Part shown: one piece after another, positions 1-8,361 of the stretch
How positions within the stretch are numbered: the first letter of the stretch is position 1
How the letters are laid out: each line of letters opens with the position of its first letter
Assembly (NCBI RefSeq): GCF_023223645.1
Contig: NZ_JALKBY010000006.1
Coordinates: 62,001-126,000, forward strand
DNA length: 64,000 nt
Source of the DNA: Natroniella sulfidigena
GTDB lineage: Bacteria; Bacillota; Halanaerobiia; Halobacteroidales; Halobacteroidaceae
Direction of reading: 5' to 3'
Notes under the pieces: generated by a model
What the model was told of the DNA's origin: nothing
What the model saw: the letters and a program-made list of their open reading frames with translations, nothing else
Databases searched by the model: none
Program-made: the position numbers and the translations under genes

Positions 1-1450
1 GCAATCCCCAAATCAAAAAAGCATAATCATCAGCATAAGCTAAATAAGCAGCTTCCCCAGCTCGGTACCTAGCTAATAAGCGATCTTGATAGAGATTTTC
101 CCACAAAAAATCACTAGCTTGCTGGGCCAACTGTTGATACTTACCTTCACCTAATACTCTTGCTCCTAAGGACATAGCAGCAATCATCAACCCATTCCAA
201 CCGGTCAAGATCTTATCATCCTTATCCGGATGTACCCTTTTCTCACGAGCTGCAAATAACTTCTCTCTAGCATCCTTAAACCTCTCATCTACTTCAGCTT
301 TATTGAACTGTTGGCCAATTAAGTTGGGGATACTCTTCCCTTCAAAATTCCCCTCTTCAGTAATATCATAATATTGACAAAACTCTTCGCCTTCCTTATC
401 ACCTAAGACCTCTTTGATCTCTGCTGGAGTCCAGACATAAAACTTACCTTCTACCCCTTCAGAGTCAGCATCTTCTGCGGAATAAAATCCTCCGCTTGTA
501 GAGGTCATATCTCGGCTAACATAAGTTAGAATCTCCTCAGCAACTCGAGCATAAGCATCATCATCGGTAATCTGATAGGCTTCTAAGTAAGCAATCGCCA
601 ATAAAGCGTTATCATACAACATCTTTTCAAAATGCGGTACTAACCATTTTCTATCTGTAGAGTATCTAGCAAATCCATAACCCAAATGATCATAGATTCC
701 ACCAGCATACATATTATCTAATGTCTTAGTTACTAGATCTAGTGCTTCCTGATCAGCACTTAATTTCCAATATCTCATTAGAAATAGTAAGTTATGGGCC
801 AACGGAAATTTAGGTGCTGAACCAAATCCACCATACTCTCTATCAAAAGTACCTTTGAAATTTTGATAGGCACGTTCAATCAAATCCTCCATCTCTGTTG
901 TTGAGAGATTGGTCTGTGAATCAACTTTCTCTTTTTGTTTGATTGCTTCCATTATCTGACTGCTAGATTGTAATAAAGCAGAGCGATCATCCTCCCAAGC
1001 GGATTGAATCCCCCGTAAGATCTCTAATAATCCAGGTCGCCCCATCCGCGACTCCTTTGGAAAATAAGTCCCAGCAAAGAATGGTTCTTTATCAGGGGTC
1101 ATCACTACCGTCAAGGGCCAACCCCCTCTACCAGTCAATGCTTGGCAAACCTTCATATAAATATTATCTACATCCGGTCGCTCCTCGCGATCTACCTTGA
1201 TCGAAACGAAATGTTCATTTAAAAATTCAGCTACCTCTTCATCTTCAAATGACTCCTCCTCCATCACATGGCACCAATGGCAAGTAGAGTAACCAATTGA
1301 GAGAAAAATCGGCTTATCCTCCCGCTCAGCCTTAGCAAAAGCCTTCTCATCCCATGGATACCAATCAACTGGATTGTAAGCATGCTGTAATAGGTACGGA
1401 CTCTTCTCATCTATTAAATGGTTTGCTTTCTGCTCGGTTGATGTTGGCAT
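1..1450 (-). CDS. YyaL-like thioredoxin-fold protein (DUF255), 3' part missing
   Basis: The reading frame starts at ATG 1450 and runs off the left edge, so only the first 483 or so residues are seen; family members are usually 600-700 residues. The N-terminal thioredoxin-like domain carries a C57-H-W-C60 motif after a conserved N-terminal block ([15 protein letters not shown]). The rest resembles an alpha/alpha toroid of the N-acylglucosamine-epimerase/glycosidase type ([20 protein letters not shown]). This is the YyaL/SPATA20 family, whose biochemical role is not established. GGGAGG lies 6 bases before the ATG. A perfect palindrome (1473-1505) sits just upstream of that site, so the 5' leader contains a repeat element. 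Confidence 0.9.
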   Translation of the reverse strand, partial: MPTSTEQKANHLIDEKSPYLLQHAYNPVDWYPWDEKAFAKAEREDKPIFLSIGYSTCHWCHVMEEESFEDEEVAEFLNEHFVSIKVDREERPDVDNIYMKVCQALTGRGGWPLTVVMTPDKEPFFAGTYFPKESRMGRPGLLEILRGIQSAWEDDRSALLQSSSQIMEAIKQKEKVDSQTNLSTTEMEDLIERAYQNFKGTFDREYGGFGSAPKFPLAHNLLFLMRYWKLSADQEALDLVTKTLDNMYAGGIYDHLGYGFARYSTDRKWLVPHFEKMLYDNALLAIAYLEAYQITDDDAYARVAEEILTYVSRDMTSTSGGFYSAEDADSEGVEGKFYVWTPAEIKEVLGDKEGEEFCQYYDITEEGNFEGKSIPNLIGQQFNKAEVDERFKDAREKLFAAREKRVHPDKDDKILTGWNGLMIAAMSLGARVLGEGKYQQLAQQASDFLWENLYQDRLLARYRAGEAAYLAYADDYAFLIWGL

Positions 1451-1472
1451 TATTTACCTCCCGGAATAATTT

Positions 1473-1846
1473 TGATATAAAGTGGCACTGTGCCACTTTA
1501 TATCAGTTGACAGTTTACAGTGTACAGTTGACAGTGGATAGAAAAAATCTAAGAAATGATTTTTTCATCACAAAGGGTTCAAAGAACCCGAAGGAAAATC
1601 ATTAAAACCATTAAAACAAATCCAAACTATCATGAGGAATGTTTCGCAGTGACATCTAGATTTTTTCGTTTAGTTTCTTGATGAACCGGAAATCAAATCA
1701 GAGCATGAATTAGTTAATTTTCCTATTTTAAAATTAACTTGCTCTTGTTTGATTGGAGGTGAGTCTTAGAAACTCAGAAAAAATCTTTCCGAACGAGAAA
1801 CTTTCCTCATGTTAATAGCATATCGAAAGTGACACAATATTGTAAT
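1473..1846. repeat. Composite fold-back repeat, about 370 bp, with nested inverted repeats
   Basis: No gene is seen in 1451-1910. The left end is a perfect palindrome (1473-1487 and 1491-1505, 3-base centre, TGATATAAAGTGGCA). The right end is GTGACACAATATTGTAAT (1829-1846). Between them are reiterated ACAGTTNAC units (1505-1540), a small hairpin (stem 1575-1580/1584-1589), and a large fold-back from about 1631 to 1811 whose arms begin CATGAGGAA and end TTCCTCATG. Inner paired blocks include AGATTTTTTC/AGAAAAAATCT and AATCAAAT/GTTTGATT. It looks like a MITE-like element holding others. It lies between two minus-strand genes. Confidence 0.75.
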
Positions 1847-1910
1847 AAAGTTTAACTTTAAAATAAACAACTGCATTTTTAGTATATCTACATTACCCGT
1901 TTAAAATTCA

Positions 1911-2693
1911 TCATGCTTTAAAATAATACCAGACCAAACCCAACCATTCATGTACAGCCCGCAATGACTTATCTAACGCAAAACGATTTGGAATAAACCT
2001 CAGCAGACTAATCTCCGTATCAAAAGTATAATCTACAGGAGCTGCTACTAACTCTCCTTCCCAATGCTCTCTAAATGAATAGATCGAACGCCTCATATGA
2101 GTCGCACTAGTAACCAAAATAATCCTGTCATATTCATCACTAAGTAAAGCAGTAGTATTAGCAGCATTCAGCCAAGTATTTAAAGATTCTCCTTCAGTAA
2201 TTATCTGCTGATCACCAACACCCCAATCGACTAAGACATCCCTCATTATCTCCGCTTCTGATAGACCAGCAACTCCTGGTGGTACTCCACCACTAACAGC
2301 CAGATCAAAGCCAGTCTGATTATGTAACTGCCATCCTCCATACAATCTAGTTAAAGTAGTCTTTCCTATCTCTTCTCCCTGTGGTGTTCCTCGAACTACA
2401 CCACCTCCTAAGACAACTATAACAGTATCCTCCCGCTCAAACAACTCTTCTTCTGTAATAGGGGAAAATCTCTCCTCTAATGGTCTAACTAAGAGAGTCT
2501 CTCCCCAATAAGAACTTAGAATATAGATCATAGCTAATAAAACTACTAGCGGGAGAACTATTTTACTCTTTAGGGTTAAACCAAACTCTTTTCTTTTGAA
2601 ATGTAGAAACAAGAGTGATATTAATAATAATAAGATAAATAAGCCCGGTGGTAATAATAAGCTTGATAGAAATTTAACGATAAAAAAATCCAT
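1911..2693 (-). CDS. DUF218 (YdcF/ElyC/SanA-like) membrane protein
   Basis: About 260 residues with two N-terminal membrane segments (about 5-31 and 46-63) followed by a DUF218 domain. The domain shows the VIVVLGGG strand-loop near residues 92-99, an EGES-NT-NA block near 164-175 and VTSATHMRR near 200. ElyC and SanA relatives act in envelope-polymer metabolism and barrier function; the exact substrate is unknown. AAAGGAGG precedes two consecutive ATG codons; the second (2693) has the better spacing. A fold-back repeat (2710-2823) abuts the Shine-Dalgarno. Separated from the upstream oxidoreductase operon by a terminator, so likely transcribed separately. Confidence 0.85.
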   Translation of the reverse strand: MDFFIVKFLSSLLLPPGLFILLLLISLLFLHFKRKEFGLTLKSKIVLPLVVLLAMIYILSSYWGETLLVRPLEERFSPITEEELFEREDTVIVVLGGGVVRGTPQGEEIGKTTLTRLYGGWQLHNQTGFDLAVSGGVPPGVAGLSEAEIMRDVLVDWGVGDQQIITEGESLNTWLNAANTTALLSDEYDRIILVTSATHMRRSIYSFREHWEGELVAAPVDYTFDTEISLLRFIPNRFALDKSLRAVHEWLGLVWYYFKA

Positions 2694-2709
2694 CATTTCC
2701 TCCTTTTAA

Positions 2710-2823
2710 TTGATATAGCTTAAGTTTAAGGCTGAGGTTAAGTTTAAGTCAACCACTAGAAACATAAGGGCTTAGCTCTTACTTAGACTTAGACTCAGAC
2801 TCAAACTTAAAATGAATCGTAAT
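2710..2823. repeat. TTGATAT fold-back repeat, TTAAG/TTAGACT arm type
   Basis: Begins TTGATAT seven bases from the Shine-Dalgarno of the DUF218 gene and ends near CGTAAT. The arms are built from reiterated TTAAGTTTAAG and ACTTAGACTTAGACT units that pair imperfectly. The loop reads AAACATAAGGGCTTAGCTCT. Near-identical copies lie at 21829-21939 and 43608-43756, with a degenerate reverse copy in 50790-50915. Confidence 0.8.
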
Positions 2824-2877
2824 AAAATTTTACTTTAAATTAATTTTATTGTCAAATTTTATGATAGATAATAATAA

Positions 2878-2911
2878 AAGCTCTATCCTTGTGATTACAA
2901 AGATAGAGCTT
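2878..2911 (-). terminator. Rho-independent terminator of the AOR/MoaD operon
   Basis: Inverted repeat with AAGCTCTATC arms (one G-T pair) and a 4-base loop. On the minus strand it is followed by TTTTATTATTAT. It lies 14 bases past the MoaD-like stop. Confidence 0.85.
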
Positions 2912-2924
2912 AATATTTAAATTA

Positions 2925-3206
2925 TCATCCCCCACCAGATGGTGGAAAGATGGAGACCTCATCATCTTCACTTACTTCAGTCTCCAATTTATCTAGATGG
3001 AGCACATTAGTACCATTTACTAAAATAATCGTCCCCATCTTGATCTGACCATCTTCAAGTAGCTTCTCACTAAAGATACCTTCATAATCTTGATCCAACC
3101 TAGCAATAAGATCTTCGATCGTCGTCAAGCCATCCAAGTCATATTCGACTCCTGACTCCTTCAACTCAAGTTTCAACAAGGAAAAGAACTTAATCTCTAA
3201 TCCCAT
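2925..3206 (-). CDS. MoaD/ThiS-like sulfur-carrier protein
   Basis: A 93-residue ubiquitin-fold protein ending in the diagnostic PPSGGG tail, whose terminal Gly-Gly is adenylated and thiocarboxylated in MoaD/ThiS proteins. It begins only 8 bases after the aldehyde oxidoreductase stop, with GTGAGGTGAA as ribosome site, and is followed by a terminator, so the two genes form one operon. MoaD-like proteins next to AOR genes are thought to supply the sulfur of the pterin dithiolene (molybdopterin) that carries tungsten. A role dedicated to this oxidoreductase is inferred from position only. Confidence 0.88.
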   Translation of the reverse strand: MGLEIKFFSLLKLELKESGVEYDLDGLTTIEDLIARLDQDYEGIFSEKLLEDGQIKMGTIILVNGTNVLHLDKLETEVSEDDEVSIFPPSGGG

Positions 3207-3214
3207 AATTCACC

Positions 3215-5023
3215 TCACTTCAAATTGAGTTCTGTTAACTTCTCTGCAGTTGGAATTCCTTCTTCATCCCAACCTCGTTCAGTATAGTAGTTAGGTAATA
3301 ACTGATCCAATTTTGCAACAGAACCTTGATGTGGACCATCAGGTAATGGCTCTTCTAATAATCTCTTAGGCAGTGTATCCTCCTGCGGATCAATTCCAGC
3401 ATCTAGATTAAAGAGTCGCTCTAGATTATAAATTCTATCTCCTGCTGCTAACAACTCTTCTACACTGAGATCAAAACCTGCCGCAACATTAACCAAATCA
3501 CGATAATCTTCAGCTTGTAGAGCAAAGGAAGTAAATAGACACATTCCAATTGAATCAATTACAGCAGTTAAGTCCTGGAAGATCTTAACCCATTCTGGTT
3601 TTCCTTTTAACTCTTGAGGATCAAGCTTTTCTGGCACTCCTAAAACCTCAGGAGAGATCATATATCCTCTTACATGGCAGCCTCCACGATTAGACGTAGC
3701 ATAATTTAATCCTTGACCCTGTACTCCTCGCGGATCATAAGCTGGCAATTCCTGCTTTTTAACACTCATTGAAGCTTCAAGATAACCTTTATTTTCAGCC
3801 AAGCGATATGAACCTTCTGCTAATTGATCACCAAAGCCTTCTCGATAAGCCATTGCTTTTGTATAATAGACAATTGCTTCTGAAGAACCAAACTTCAACT
3901 CAGGGCCATCCTCCAACTCTTCTTGCTCAATATAATCTTTCTCATATAACTCCATTGCTGCTGCTATAGTTGCTCCAGCTGAAATAGTATCAAGACCTAA
4001 CTCATTACACATAAAGTTAGCCTCAGTAATAGCATTTAGATCATTGACCCCACAATCAGCCCCAAAAGACCAACCACTTTCATACTCTGGGCCTTCTCCA
4101 CTTCTACCATTAGGCAACTTAGTATCACGACCACAACTGATTGGACAAGCATAGCAGGCTTTATTACTCTTCAAGTAACCTTTTTCAACCAACGCCTCTC
4201 CAGAAACTTCAGCCACATCTGCAAAGGTTCCTTCTTGGAAGTTTCTAGTTGGATAGATTCCATTCTCATTAATAATATTATCCAATACCTTAGTTCCTAA
4301 TGCAGGTAAACCTTCTCCAGTAACCCCATCTTCTTTAAGGATCTTAGTATGCTTTTTAACTACTTCAATTAAGGCTTGCTTATCATACTCAACCTTCTTT
4401 TCGTTGGCCCGTACAACTACTGCCTTTAAGTTCTTAGAACCCATTACTGCACCAACACCAGTTCTACCAGCTGCTCGATTCTTTTCATTCATAATAGCTG
4501 CAAAGAGAACTTGATTTTCACCCGCTGGGCCAATACAGCTAACTTTAGCCTTTTCATCTCCAACTTGCTGTTGTAAGTAATCAGTTGTTTCAGGAACAGT
4601 CTTACCCCAGACATCTGTAGCATCCTTCAACTCAACTTGACCATCAACAATCGATAAATAGACTGGAGAGTCAGCCTTTCCTTCTAAGATAATCAAATCA
4701 TAACCAGTAAACTTCAACTCTGCACCAAAGAAACCTCCTGAATTACTAGAAGCTATAGTCCCAGTTAATGGCCCTTTAGTAACTACCATATACCTTCCAC
4801 CTGTAGATGCAGAAGTACCTGTCAATAATCCAGTAGCAAAGATCAATTTATTATCTGGACTTAAAGGGTCAACCTTAGGATCAATTTCATCATATAAGAT
4901 CTTCGATGCTAGACCTCTCCCACCTAAATATTCTTTAATTAATTCTTTAGAAATCTCTTCTTCTGTTACTTCTTGATTAGTTAAATTAACTCGTAACATT
5001 AAACCTTCATTTAATTTAGCCAC
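3215..5023 (-). CDS. aor: Tungsten-type aldehyde:ferredoxin oxidoreductase
   Basis: A 602-residue cytoplasmic enzyme of the AOR family, which oxidises aldehydes to carboxylic acids with ferredoxin as acceptor at a tungsten-bispterin centre. The N-terminal GGRGLAS and the TGPL-like/ASSNSGG region (residues 84-97) belong to the pterin-binding half. The 4Fe-4S cluster ligands are C290-x2-C293-x3-C297 and C495 (MCLF). It starts with GTG (5023) behind AAGGAGGAG. Upstream are a sigma-54 promoter (5162-5180) and an AcoR-type activator gene, so expression is probably switched on by an aldehyde- or alcohol-linked signal. It forms an operon with the MoaD-like gene. Confidence 0.95.
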   Translation of the reverse strand: MAKLNEGLMLRVNLTNQEVTEEEISKELIKEYLGGRGLASKILYDEIDPKVDPLSPDNKLIFATGLLTGTSASTGGRYMVVTKGPLTGTIASSNSGGFFGAELKFTGYDLIILEGKADSPVYLSIVDGQVELKDATDVWGKTVPETTDYLQQQVGDEKAKVSCIGPAGENQVLFAAIMNEKNRAAGRTGVGAVMGSKNLKAVVVRANEKKVEYDKQALIEVVKKHTKILKEDGVTGEGLPALGTKVLDNIINENGIYPTRNFQEGTFADVAEVSGEALVEKGYLKSNKACYACPISCGRDTKLPNGRSGEGPEYESGWSFGADCGVNDLNAITEANFMCNELGLDTISAGATIAAAMELYEKDYIEQEELEDGPELKFGSSEAIVYYTKAMAYREGFGDQLAEGSYRLAENKGYLEASMSVKKQELPAYDPRGVQGQGLNYATSNRGGCHVRGYMISPEVLGVPEKLDPQELKGKPEWVKIFQDLTAVIDSIGMCLFTSFALQAEDYRDLVNVAAGFDLSVEELLAAGDRIYNLERLFNLDAGIDPQEDTLPKRLLEEPLPDGPHQGSVAKLDQLLPNYYTERGWDEEGIPTAEKLTELNLK

Positions 5024-5161
5024 TTTTAATCTCCTCCTTAAAATATATTTATTACTTTCATAAGCTATAAACCTCTTATTTTGTTATTTCTGTAAAACAA
5101 ATCCAAAAACCTTTTTTTCATATTTCATGCTTATCTTGTATAAGAGTTCTACTTAAATCAA

Positions 5162-5180
5162 ATGCAACTTTTGTTCCAAT
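5162..5180 (-). promoter_or_regulatory. Sigma-54 (-24/-12) promoter of the AOR operon
   Basis: On the minus strand the site reads TTGGAAC-N5-TTGCAT, a close match to the sigma-54 consensus TTGGCAC-N5-TTGCA with correct GG/GC spacing. It lies about 140 bases before the AOR start. The neighbouring gene encodes a sigma-54-dependent activator. Confidence 0.8.
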
Positions 5181-5357
5181 TATCAAAATTTAATGATTAT
5201 TTTTCTGATTTTATCTTAAGAGGCTATTTTAAGGAAAATTGATTCTTGATTCATCTCAAATTAATCTGTTAAAATTACTAAAATTCGCTTTGTACTCTCA
5301 ATCGGTTAGTTATTGTTTTATTTCATTACACCCGCAAGAAGATCCAGTTCAGATAGT

Positions 5358-5374
5358 TGTTCAATTTTGGAACA
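5358..5374. promoter_or_regulatory. Candidate upstream activator site
   Basis: Inverted repeat TGTTC-N7-GAACA about 190 bases upstream of the sigma-54 promoter, a usual distance for enhancer sites of AcoR/NtrC-type activators. A second TTGGAA/TTCCAA pair spans 5367-5402 and reaches the end of the activator gene. Only one half-site pair is clear, so the call is tentative. Confidence 0.4.
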
Positions 5375-5393
5375 GCGTTAGAAAAGATAACAA

Positions 5394-7346
5394 TCATTCC
5401 AAGCTGATATTATATTTATTTATCTTGCGATAAAGAGTATTTCTAGCAATTTGAAGGCAATCAGCAGTTTTGCTTATATTACCATTAAAGTGTTGTAGAG
5501 CATTTCGGATTGCCTCTGCTTCTGCTAAAGATAATAATTTACCTGTTGGTTTATTTGAAGTCTTAGATTCTCTTAAATAATCAGGTAAATGCTCTAGTTG
5601 AATCAGATTACCCTCTACTAAATTCAATGCTCGTTCTATTATATTTTCTAATTCACGAATATTGCCGGGCCAATCATAGTTCAGTAATGCTGCTTCTACC
5701 TCTTCAGTAATCTTGACTCTACTCTTTCCTAATAGTTGTCCATATTTCTCAATAAAATGCTCAGCTAAAATAATAATATCCTTCCCTCGCTCTTGTAAAG
5801 CAGGCAACTTAATCTCAATCACATTCAAGCGATAGTAAAGATCCTCTCGAAACTCCTTATTAGCAACTCTCTTTCTTAAATTTTGATTAGTCGCTGCAAT
5901 AACTCTCGCATTAACAGGAATTACTTGATCACTACCTACTGAAGAAACCTCATTCTCCTGCAAAACCCTTAGTAATTTAACTTGAGCATTTAAAGCCATC
6001 TCTCCAATCTCATCTAAAAATATAGTTCCCCCATCTGCTAATTGAAATTTACCTTGCCTTCCTTTTTTCTTAGCACCCGTAAATGCTCCTTCTTCATAAC
6101 CAAATAACTCACTTTCTATTAAGTTATCTGGAATTGCTCCACAATTTACTGTCACAAAATTATTATCTCTCCGAGGACTTTTGTTATGGATAGCTTGGGC
6201 AAATAACTCCTTACCAGTTCCAGTTGGCCCTAATAATAATACAGAAGAATCATTGACTGCCACTTTACTAGCCAGATCGATTACTTTGGTCATTGCTTTA
6301 CTTTGGCCAATAATATCTGCAAAAGAGTATTTAGTCTTTACCTGCTTTTGCTGTGCTAATTTCTTATCAGCCAGGGAGTCTTTAACTTCAATAATCACAT
6401 CTGTAACATCCCCCTCAGCATTAGAAACTACTTTAGCCTTTGATGCAAATTGTAACTTTTCCCTTTTCAAATTCCAAACCATCTCTTCTTTAGGCTGTGC
6501 TTGGACAGATTTCACTAAGGAATCGAAAGTAGAGTTGGGAAAGAAATCCTCAATACCTCTTCCAATACACTCTTGAGGAGGATATCCTAAGATCTGACTT
6601 CCTTTTTGATTAATCTGAGTAATTATTCCATCTTGATTTAGATTAAATAGACCTTGATCAACGGATTTTAAGATTAAGCTCTGCTTTCTTTCCGAAAGAA
6701 CCAAATCCTCTTCTATATCTTTAACTAGAAGTCTATTTTGAATCAATCTAGCTGCAGCAGTTACCAATCCTAATGTATGAGCATGGGCCAACTTATAATG
6801 GCCCGAAATATCAAGAACTCCAATAAACTCATCCTCTGCATCAAATATTGGTGCTGCTGAACAGGTCAAAAAATGATTCTGTTTAAAATAATGTTCACTA
6901 GCATAAACAGTTAATGGGGATAACTCTTCTATCACCGTTCCAATGGCATTTGTTCCTTGCCTCTTTTCAGCCCAGTTGGCCCCTTCAATCAAACAGACAT
7001 CCCGAGCTTCTTCTTTAAAATTGCTATCACCAATTACCTTTAAAATATAACCGCTCTTATCAGTTAAAATTACAGTAAAATTAGACCCTTTAATCGATTG
7101 GTACAACTCCTTCATAATAGGGGTAGCTATTTGAATCAAACTCTCAAACTTATCTAACTTCTCTTGCAGCTTATTTTGTTGTAAGACATAAGCTTCATTC
7201 TTCTTATCAGCAAAAGGATCAATTGAATAATTAATACACCTTTGCCAAGAACGGCTGATCTCAGGATCTAGCTCCTCCTTTATCTCACCATTCAAAACAA
7301 AATTTTGCCATGCTGTAATCAACTTCTGCTTATCATTTCCGTTCAC
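5394..7346 (-). CDS. Sigma-54-dependent activator, AcoR-like (GAF-PAS-AAA-Fis)
   Basis: A 650-residue regulator. The N-terminal GAF-like sensory region covers about 75-200 (IGTVIEE, HFLTCSAAPIFD). A PAS domain follows at about 222-325. The AAA+ domain has Walker A GPTGTGKE at 373-380, the sigma-54 contact loop GAFTGA at 420-425 and Walker B TIFLDEIG at 441-448. A Fis-type helix-turn-helix lies near 615-645 (NISKTADCLQIARNTLYRKI). It starts with GTG behind GGGGGGAG. Domain order matches AcoR, the acetoin regulator. It lies directly upstream of the AOR operon, which has a sigma-54 promoter, so it very likely controls that operon; the ligand is unknown. Confidence 0.93.
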   Translation of the reverse strand: MNGNDKQKLITAWQNFVLNGEIKEELDPEISRSWQRCINYSIDPFADKKNEAYVLQQNKLQEKLDKFESLIQIATPIMKELYQSIKGSNFTVILTDKSGYILKVIGDSNFKEEARDVCLIEGANWAEKRQGTNAIGTVIEELSPLTVYASEHYFKQNHFLTCSAAPIFDAEDEFIGVLDISGHYKLAHAHTLGLVTAAARLIQNRLLVKDIEEDLVLSERKQSLILKSVDQGLFNLNQDGIITQINQKGSQILGYPPQECIGRGIEDFFPNSTFDSLVKSVQAQPKEEMVWNLKREKLQFASKAKVVSNAEGDVTDVIIEVKDSLADKKLAQQKQVKTKYSFADIIGQSKAMTKVIDLASKVAVNDSSVLLLGPTGTGKELFAQAIHNKSPRRDNNFVTVNCGAIPDNLIESELFGYEEGAFTGAKKKGRQGKFQLADGGTIFLDEIGEMALNAQVKLLRVLQENEVSSVGSDQVIPVNARVIAATNQNLRKRVANKEFREDLYYRLNVIEIKLPALQERGKDIIILAEHFIEKYGQLLGKSRVKITEEVEAALLNYDWPGNIRELENIIERALNLVEGNLIQLEHLPDYLRESKTSNKPTGKLLSLAEAEAIRNALQHFNGNISKTADCLQIARNTLYRKINKYNISLE

Positions 7347-7383
7347 AGCTCTCCCCCCTTTTTATCTTACTTCCGATAGCTTG

Positions 7384-7590
7384 TTCACTTTATATCAATA
7401 GTTTATAGTTGATAGTGGATAGTTAAAACAATAAAACACATTACCCCTTAGTTATAAAGGTTTTAAGAGGGTTAGATTTTGAATTTTCCATCCAGTCTAA
7501 AAAACAGACTGTTTGTGAAACCCATAGAAACCATATCTACTATCAATTTTAAACTATCAATTATCAATTGAAGTTACACAATATTATAAT
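7384..7590. repeat. Fold-back repeat, ATAGTTTAT/TATCAATT arm type
   Basis: Left arm has reiterated ATAGTTTATAGTTGATAG units (from 7399) and the right arm reads TACTATCAATTTTAAACTATC and onward, giving an imperfect inverted repeat that ends in a variant terminus ACACAATATTATAAT (7576-7590). Nested inside, in minus orientation (about 7490-7540), is a small hairpin with CAGTCT/AGACTG stem (7493-7498/7506-7511) and the ATGGTTTCTAT flank shared with copies at 1556, 15136, 43692 and 58556. Confidence 0.65.
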
Positions 7591-7606
7591 ACATCTCAAA
7601 GAAAAA

Positions 7607-7630
7607 AGCTAGGAAGCAGACTTCCTAGCT
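7607..7630 (-). terminator. Terminator overlapping the ZorB-like stop codon
   Basis: Perfect 10-bp stem AGCTAGGAAG/CTTCCTAGCT with a 4-base loop, followed on the minus strand by TTTTTTC. The TAG stop codon of the upstream gene (7625-7627) lies inside the stem. Confidence 0.9.
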
Positions 7631-8350
7631 AGCATTGATTACTTCTAACATCTCTTCCATTACTTCATCATCTTTCAAACGAAACTTAAATTCCACCCTC
7701 CGTGACTTATCCCGATTAACCGAACCATCTGGATTCATAATTAAATTACTCTCCGATCTCCCGTTAGCTGTAATTCTCTCTTTTAAAATATCTCTATACT
7801 CATACTCTGGAAAATCATCTCCCAAAATATAGCGTACCACGCTATGAGCTCTCTGCTGAGATAGCTCTAAATTATACATATAACTACCAACATCATCCGT
7901 ATGCCCCTCAACCACAATCTCTGAAACATGATCCCGATACTCCGGGGCCAAAATAACATTGATATACTCAGGAATGAACTCTTCTAACTCCTCTTTAAAC
8001 TGTGGTTGAATCTTATCTTTACCAAACCCAAATAAAACACTACCACTAAAACGAATTGCCCCAGTTCGCTGATCAACCTCAATATCCAGATCAGATTGGG
8101 CAAAGGTCTGACTTATATCCCTTACAATCTCTGCTCTAACCCCCATCAATTGTTCAATTCTACTTTGATAATAATCCAACTCTTCTTGCTGTTGTTCTAA
8201 TCTATATAATTGTGATTGCCTCAAAAACAGAGTAATAATCAAAAATAAGAGGATTACCAGAATAATTGTAGTCAACAAGTCAGTAAAACTGGGCCAAAAG
8301 CTCTCTTCTGCTGCTGTTGAACTTAAAATTCGTCTATTCTTCTTTAACAT
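7625..8350 (-). CDS. MotB/OmpA-family stator protein, ZorB-like
   Basis: A 241-residue protein with a single N-terminal membrane helix (about 22-44) that contains Asp24 in the FTDLL context, matching the ion-carrying aspartate of MotB/ZorB stators. A short coiled region (45-75) follows. The C-terminal OmpA-like peptidoglycan-binding domain shows VVEGHTDDVG (147-155) and LSQQRAHSV (163-171). The start is 12 bases after the partner MotA/ZorA-like gene stops, so the two are co-transcribed, and a terminator closes the pair. With its partner it should form an inner-membrane ion-driven rotary unit anchored to peptidoglycan. No flagellar genes are nearby, so a flagellar role is unlikely. Confidence 0.85.
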   Translation of the reverse strand: MLKKNRRILSSTAAEESFWPSFTDLLTTIILVILLFLIITLFLRQSQLYRLEQQQEELDYYQSRIEQLMGVRAEIVRDISQTFAQSDLDIEVDQRTGAIRFSGSVLFGFGKDKIQPQFKEELEEFIPEYINVILAPEYRDHVSEIVVEGHTDDVGSYMYNLELSQQRAHSVVRYILGDDFPEYEYRDILKERITANGRSESNLIMNPDGSVNRDKSRRVEFKFRLKDDEVMEEMLEVINAS

Positions 8351-8361
8351 ATACTCACCCT

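Noticed and set aside
1354-1605. 83-residue plus-strand reading frame
   Set aside because: Half lies antisense to the YyaL-like gene and the rest is repeat sequence (ACAGTTNAC units).
5239-5433. 64-residue plus-strand reading frame between the activator and AOR
   Set aside because: No ribosome site, poor codon pattern, and it covers the candidate activator site and the 3' end of the regulator gene.
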